Assembly (NCBI RefSeq): GCF_009829915.1
Contig: NZ_SZZW01000001.1
Span: forward strand, 124,001 to 188,000
Direction: 5' to 3'
DNA from: Pantoea sp. Nvir
GTDB taxonomy: Bacteria > Pseudomonadota > Gammaproteobacteria > Enterobacterales > Enterobacteriaceae
DNA length: 64,000 bases
A program made the position numbers and the translations under genes. The notes under the pieces are model-generated. The model saw only the letters and a program-made list of their open reading frames with translations. It had not been told where the DNA came from and searched no databases. Numbering within the stretch: the first letter of the stretch is position 1; each line of letters opens with the position of its first letter. Positions 59,341 to 64,000 of the stretch are shown piece after piece.

Positions 59341-59869
59341 TATGCCCCGTACTACGGTTAATGCGTTTGACACGCGTTAACCATATCATGGAAGAGTGTA
59401 GGAAGTAATTTATATCTTCTTTCCTATAGCGCACTCAAAATTAGGAGTATAATTACTACTAGTTAAAGACAAGATGATAGTCAAATTGTGATTATTAACA
59501 ATAATAGTATTAATATAATGGTATTGAGGGTCGCACTTACTGCTAGATTGAATAAAATTTCAGAAGCATTTAATAAATCAACCATCGCATTAGAAACGAA
59601 GTCCACTGAAGAAGAGTGAGTACAAGCAGTAAGTAGGTGTGTAGGCGTCAAAGGTTGACTTATGCGCTATCTCCTATCATTAAGGCAAGCGGATAGATAG
59701 ACCTCGAACAAGCAGATCAAAGGCGATATTACATGCACAACTATTCAATGAAGTCTATATTATGAAATAATTGCCTATATTTATCATGATTCTAAATTAA
59801 TCGTCAGGACTAGAGCATTATGAATCAAGCATGCCACATGTGATATATGGCTTTTAGTCCCTCATTTTT
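59341..59869. other. Gap between cspD terminator and dacC
   Basis: E. coli has macAB and many ybj genes here. A 48-codon open stretch (59473-59619, ending ISEAFNKSTIALETKSTEEE) is seen but I cannot assign it, and it has no convincing start. Confidence 0.45.
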
Positions 59870-61069
59870 TTAATTAAACCAATTATCAAACAACGTATGG
59901 AGCTGCATAAAAACAAAATCGATGAGTTGTCTAAACAGACTTCCTTCTAAAACGTCCTCTATTACGATAAGAGGACACTGCTCAATAATTTTGCCGTCAA
60001 GCTGAAAATCAATTATCCCTACAACCTGATTTTTCTTCAGCGGTGCTTCTAACCGAAGTGTAGTTAGATTATAACTCGTTTTTAAATTCTGCATCTGTCC
60101 TTTCGGTAGAGTCAGGACCACATCCTTTTCTATGCCTAGATTAACCTTTTTACGATCACCAAACCAAACGCGCTGCTGAGTGAACGGCTTGTCCATTTTA
60201 ACGGGCATAACGGTTTCAAAAAAGCGAAACCCCCAGGTCAGCAACTTTTCGCTTTCGCTGAAACGTGATATATCATTAGTAGTGCCTAGAACAACGGAGA
60301 TCAGCCGCATATTGTTTTCGGTAGCGGAAGCAACCAAATTATTACCCGCACCCGAAGTGTGACCGGTTTTGATTCCATCCACATTAAGGTGAGTGTTCCA
60401 GAGAAGCCGATTACGGTTCATTTGACGGATGCGGTTAAAAGTAAACTCTTTTTCCTTATTCAGAGTATACTCCTCCGGTACATCCCGGATTAACGCCTGG
60501 CCAATCAGCGCCATGTCACGTGCAGTGCTGTATTGTCCTTTAGTATCTAGACCATGTACTGTCATAAAGTGAGTATTTTTTAACCCGAACGAGTTAAGGT
60601 AATTGTTCATAAGGTCAATAAAAGCCTCCTGGCTACCGGCAACATAATCTGCCAAAGCAATACAAGCGTCGTTGCCAGATTGGATTACAATCCCTTTATT
60701 CAGTTCTGAGACAGGAATTTGATCACCAGGCTTAAGGAACATTAGCGACGAACCCTTCAGTGTAGGATTACTATTGACCCAAGCATCATGACCTACTGTG
60801 ACTATGTCGTTGAGTTTAATTTTGCCAGCTTTCAGCGCTTGACCGATCACATAGCTGGTCATCATCTTAGTTAGGCTAGCGGGATCAAGTCGGTCATCCG
60901 CATTACCTTCCGTCAGCACCTTACCGCTGGCATAATCCATTAAAATCCAAGCTTTAGCATTAATATGAGGTGGAATAGGAGCGTCCATGGAAAAAACTGG
61001 TGTAATAAAAACCAATAAAAAGGCGGCAGTTGTATATCTTAAAGAGTAAGAAGAGTACATGGATATCAT
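59870..61069 (-). CDS. dacC: D-alanyl-D-alanine carboxypeptidase DacC (PBP6)
   Basis: Trims the terminal D-Ala of murein peptides in the periplasm. 399 residues (400 in E. coli). Signal segment [15 protein letters not shown], then the penicillin-binding triad SLTK near 66, SGN near 131 and KTG near 235, a C-terminal beta domain and an amphipathic membrane anchor ([20 protein letters not shown]). Closer to DacC than DacA by the [14 protein letters not shown] and [14 protein letters not shown] stretches. An ATG at 61060 is an equally good start; neither has a strong ribosome site. Confidence 0.95.
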   Translation of the reverse strand: MISMYSSYSLRYTTAAFLLVFITPVFSMDAPIPPHINAKAWILMDYASGKVLTEGNADDRLDPASLTKMMTSYVIGQALKAGKIKLNDIVTVGHDAWVNSNPTLKGSSLMFLKPGDQIPVSELNKGIVIQSGNDACIALADYVAGSQEAFIDLMNNYLNSFGLKNTHFMTVHGLDTKGQYSTARDMALIGQALIRDVPEEYTLNKEKEFTFNRIRQMNRNRLLWNTHLNVDGIKTGHTSGAGNNLVASATENNMRLISVVLGTTNDISRFSESEKLLTWGFRFFETVMPVKMDKPFTQQRVWFGDRKKVNLGIEKDVVLTLPKGQMQNLKTSYNLTTLRLEAPLKKNQVVGIIDFQLDGKIIEQCPLIVIEDVLEGSLFRQLIDFVFMQLHTLFDNWFN

Positions 61070-62401
61070 ATGCGAGAAAATTCCATATTAAATCGCGGCA
61101 TTAAGGAAACACTCACAGATAGAAAATCTGTTCCCAGAAAAGCATTTGAATTATCTCAAAATAATTTGATATAAAACTAAAGTCACAACATGGCGCGTAG
61201 CGTTACGTATTGACCTTTGCGGAAAGGCCTGTGATATTTCGAGTGTCTTAGAAAAATCTGACTGATGTAAAATTCAGTATGATAGAAATCATTTAAGAGA
61301 TCTACCATCGGCTTTACCATATTTGATAAGAGCACATCACTGGATCTAGTTCAACAACTTGATATGCGTCTATCTCAAAGAGAGTAAGCTGATTAAGTGG
61401 TACTAATAATACATGAGGAAAGGCCTGCTTCCTCTAGCAATATTCCACTACCGTACTATTCTTACCCTGAGTTTTATTCGGCTAATAAAGTGTCACCCCC
61501 TCTCTAACTGACTCAGTTGGTCGTCATAAAAATAATTTTCACTCTCTAAAAGCGCTATAAACTGCATGCTAAATACTAGCAGTAGAATCAATTCCTCGTT
61601 CATCACTCTCAAGTAGTGATTAACTAACAAGTTCATCTACTCTCCAAAAGTAACAACTTACGGAATTATAATGTACTTTCTAACTTTTACGGGATTTACC
61701 AACAGTCATTTGCATATTTCTTATAGCGAAGTGATACATATAATATTCACACATTCAGTGATACTGGGAATAAACTTTATCCTGCGTATTTGATAGAGGC
61801 TCACTTTATGGTTACTATCTTAAGTAATCTTCATGGCATGAGATGGATTTTTATCAGATAGCATTCTTTTTAAGGTTACTGCTGATAGTGAAGTGAAAGT
61901 AAAATAAAAATGGCTAAGAGCAAAATTAATTAAATGGATAAAGGTAGGCTACGTGTTTCTAACACGTAGCGGAGACATAGGTGTCTCATCGATTTTTAAG
62001 GAGTAGTATTCGCGTTAAAATTGTATCCTTACTTCACAGCCTAGGTGATTTATCCTAAAAAGGTCCACACTCAGCTAGATTGTCTTAGGCATTACACATC
62101 ACCAGCACCAGTCTTATCACTGGATAGCGTACTGTATGGATGAGACCGAAGTTCTGTTCTAATAAGAAATAATCTCTAGTGGCAATTAAAGAGGACATTA
62201 CATAAGCAGAATGTATCCTAGACCCACCTCCACAGAGTAACATTATTCATCAATCCTAGCATCTAGCTTACGGATGCCCTAACAAGTAAGGATAATGATT
62301 CTATCAGAATTGAATTAAAAACTCTTTAAGCAGTTAGCAGTTGTACCTGTCTTGCTAACGGTATGTAGAGTTTTCTCTTATGTTTTTAGAGTGATTATAT
62401 T
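61070..62401. other. 1.3-kb gene desert upstream of moeA
   Basis: E. coli has iaaA, the gsi genes, rimO and others between moeA and dacC. None recognised. Structured DNA at 61948-61987 and 62402-62429 only. Confidence 0.6.
61948..61987 (+). terminator. Two hairpins in tandem
   Basis: GCTACGTGTT, TCT, AACACGTAGC (perfect 10 bp) is followed at once by GAGACA, TAGG, TGTCTC (6 bp), then ATCGATTTTTAAGG. The second could be a terminator of a vanished gene. Alternatively a folded RNA. Confidence 0.5.
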
Positions 62402-62429
62402 GGGCGAACATAGCTAGCTATGTTCGCCC
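62402..62429. repeat. Perfect 28-base palindrome
   Basis: GGGCGAACATAGCT joined directly to AGCTATGTTCGCCC, 14 bp each arm, no spacer. It is GC-richer than its surroundings and lies 216 bases before moeA. Confidence 0.85.
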
Positions 62430-62644
62430 TTCCATTAATAAAATAAATAATCGAAAGCTCCCATGTTGTAAATAACAAAGTACTTTTAGAACTATCCTTA
62501 TGCTCTTTCACAGAAATATTCATATTGAAAAAAAGAGTTACATATAATTTAATCAACCTTGATTATTGCGTTCTTGTTAAACTGTTTAAATCTTAAACTC
62601 TCTTTATAATAAACAGTCACTTTTTTAACTCAGGTTAAAATTAC

Positions 62645-63880
62645 ATGGTACCCTTTACCACAGAGTTAATTTCTCTAGAGAAGGCAAAGGCAGAAATGCT
62701 GGGGCAGCTCCGTCCTCTCCGTGATCACCTTAGCGTACTGCTAGAGGATGCGGTTGGCTTTATCACTGCATTAGTGATCACTTCACCGATCAACGTACCA
62801 TCCTTTGATAACTCTGCGATGGATGGTTATGCCGTACGTCTATCTGATCTTCAGTCTAATCAGCCGTTAAAAGTAGCGGGTAAGGCTTGTGCAGGTACGC
62901 CTTTTATCAGCGACTGGCCAATAGGTAGTGTGGTGCGCATCATGACTGGTGCACCCGTGCCGACTGGCTGTAATGCAGTAGTAATCCAAGAAAATGCCCT
63001 CGAAGTGGAGGGCGGGGTTTTAATTAATGCACCTGTGCAACCTGGACAAAATATTCGTCGTATAGGTGAGGATATTGCTTGTGGTCAACCAGTTCTAGCA
63101 GCAGGAGTTCGCCTTGGAGCAGCCAAGCTACCGCTGCTCGCTTCGCTTGGTATTACTGAAGTGAAAGTATTGCGCAAGCTACGTGTTGCAATTTTTTCTA
63201 CCGGCAATGAGCTACAAGAAGTTGGGCAGCCTCTAGAGGATGGGCAGATCTATGACATTAATCGATTTGCTATCTCACTGATGTTGCATAAACTCGGTTG
63301 TAAGGTAATCGATCTAGGCATTATCAAAGACGACAAGCATGCAATACTCTACGCCTGTGAAGAGGCAGATCGTCAGGCTGATATAGTAATTAGTACTGGT
63401 GGCATGTCTGTAGGAGAAACAGACTTTACTAAAATTCTCCTGGAGGAGTTGGGATTAATTACTTTTTGGAAGTTAGCAATAAAACCTGGTAAGCCTTTTG
63501 CCTTTGGCCGTTTTGCCAATAGTTGGTTCTGCGGACTTCCAGGCAATCCCGTTTCGGCTGTTGTGACCTTTTACCAGCTTGTGCAACCCCTTATTACCGC
63601 GTTAACTGGACAAAGCGTATCACCGTTTCCCCCACGCTTACGGGCACGTGCAACAGTACGTCTAAAAAAATCACCAGACTACCTTGAGTTCCAGCGCGGC
63701 ATCATGAAACGCGGCACGGATGGAGAGATTCAGGTCCGTAGTACCGGTCATCAAGGTTCGCACATTTTTAGCTCTTTTACAGCTGCAAACTGCTTTATCG
63801 TGCTGGAACGCTCGCGCGGCATAGTTGAACCAGGCGAATGGGTTGATATTGAGCCCTTCAACGCATTACTGGAGGAGTAA
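62645..63880 (+). CDS. moeA: Molybdopterin molybdenumtransferase MoeA
   Basis: Inserts molybdate into adenylylated molybdopterin. 411 residues, the E. coli length. Visible: [12 protein letters not shown] near 58, [15 protein letters not shown] near 100, MoCF_biosynth domain with FSTGNEL near 188, STGGMSVGE near 250, [13 protein letters not shown] near 275 and [13 protein letters not shown] near 298. It ends in GGAGGAG, which serves as the ribosome site of moeB. Confidence 0.97.
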   Translation: MVPFTTELISLEKAKAEMLGQLRPLRDHLSVLLEDAVGFITALVITSPINVPSFDNSAMDGYAVRLSDLQSNQPLKVAGKACAGTPFISDWPIGSVVRIMTGAPVPTGCNAVVIQENALEVEGGVLINAPVQPGQNIRRIGEDIACGQPVLAAGVRLGAAKLPLLASLGITEVKVLRKLRVAIFSTGNELQEVGQPLEDGQIYDINRFAISLMLHKLGCKVIDLGIIKDDKHAILYACEEADRQADIVISTGGMSVGETDFTKILLEELGLITFWKLAIKPGKPFAFGRFANSWFCGLPGNPVSAVVTFYQLVQPLITALTGQSVSPFPPRLRARATVRLKKSPDYLEFQRGIMKRGTDGEIQVRSTGHQGSHIFSSFTAANCFIVLERSRGIVEPGEWVDIEPFNALLEE

Positions 63881-64000
63881 ATGTTATACGAACTCAGCAA
63901 TGAAGAAATATTGCGCTATAATCGTCAGATTATGCTGCGTGGTTTCGACTTAGACGGTCAGGAGAAACTAAAAGCAAGCTGCGCGCTGATTGTCGGCCTC
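63881..64000 (+). CDS. moeB: Molybdopterin-synthase adenylyltransferase MoeB, cut by window edge
   Basis: MoeB adenylates the C-terminus of MoaD. Only the first 40 codons are present: MLYELSNEEILRYNRQIMLR, then GFDLDGQEKLKASCALIVGL, very close to the E. coli N-terminus. It starts directly after the moeA stop. Confidence 0.95.
   Translation, partial: MLYELSNEEILRYNRQIMLRGFDLDGQEKLKASCALIVGL

Overview
The window looks like a piece of chromosome from a host-restricted enterobacterial symbiont (Gammaproteobacteria, Enterobacterales) in mid-stage genome reduction. Nearly every intact gene is a housekeeping or envelope gene whose protein aligns with its Escherichia coli counterpart at close to the same length. 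Only about 60% of the sequence is intact gene, and the rest is AT-rich. I see no insertion sequence, prophage, CRISPR array or restriction system. A Sodalis-like insect endosymbiont would fit, but I cannot fix the genus from the sequence alone.

Layout, left to right. 1-7.8 kb: murJ (cut by the edge), grxB, pyrC and trhO, then a 2 kb desert with remains of msyB and yceK. 7.8-12.7 kb: the osmoregulated periplasmic glucan (OPG) locus, with opgH intact and opgG and opgC decayed. 12.8-16.6 kb: tRNA-Leu, tRNA-Cys, tRNA-Gly, pgsA, uvrC, a dead uvrY and tRNA-Ser. 17-23 kb: dead yccA, tusE, ompA, dead matP, lonH (ycbZ) and fabA. 23.4-26.3 kb: dead pqiC and pqiB, then pyrD. 28-36 kb: asnS, an ompF-type porin broken by one amber codon, aspC, gloC, mepK and ldtD. 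36.6-46.7 kb: kdsB, ycaR, lpxK, msbA, dead ycaI, ihfB, rpsA, cmk, aroA and serC. 47.5-54 kb: serS, dead rarA, lolA, ftsK reduced to its membrane domain, lrp and trxB. 54-64 kb: dead cydC, infA, clpA, clpS, dead cspD, dacC, moeA and the start of moeB.

Most of this order is the E. coli 18-24 minute region read backwards. The exception is the uvrC-pgsA-tRNA block, which lies near 43 minutes in E. coli. Many of the long apparent deserts are not empty: translating them by eye gives eroded copies of the genes that E. coli has at the same place and strand (yceB, msyB, yceK, opgG, opgC, uvrY, yccA, matP, pqiC, pqiB, ycaI, rarA, the ftsK motor, cydC, cspD).

Taken together, the cell keeps lipopolysaccharide and lipid A export (kdsB, lpxK, msbA), lipoprotein sorting (lolA), murein work (murJ, ldtD, mepK, dacC), pyrimidine, amino acid and fatty acid synthesis steps (pyrC, pyrD, aspC, aroA, serC, fabA), translation (asnS, serS, rpsA, infA, tRNAs) and proteolysis (clpA, clpS, lonH). 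It has lost stress regulation (uvrY, cspD), chromosome organisation (matP, the FtsK motor, no mukFEB where expected) and OPG synthesis apart from opgH. No clearly new multi-gene system is visible. The most notable points are the isolated opgH, the natural FtsK-N, the single amber in the porin, and several long perfect palindromes in otherwise decayed DNA.
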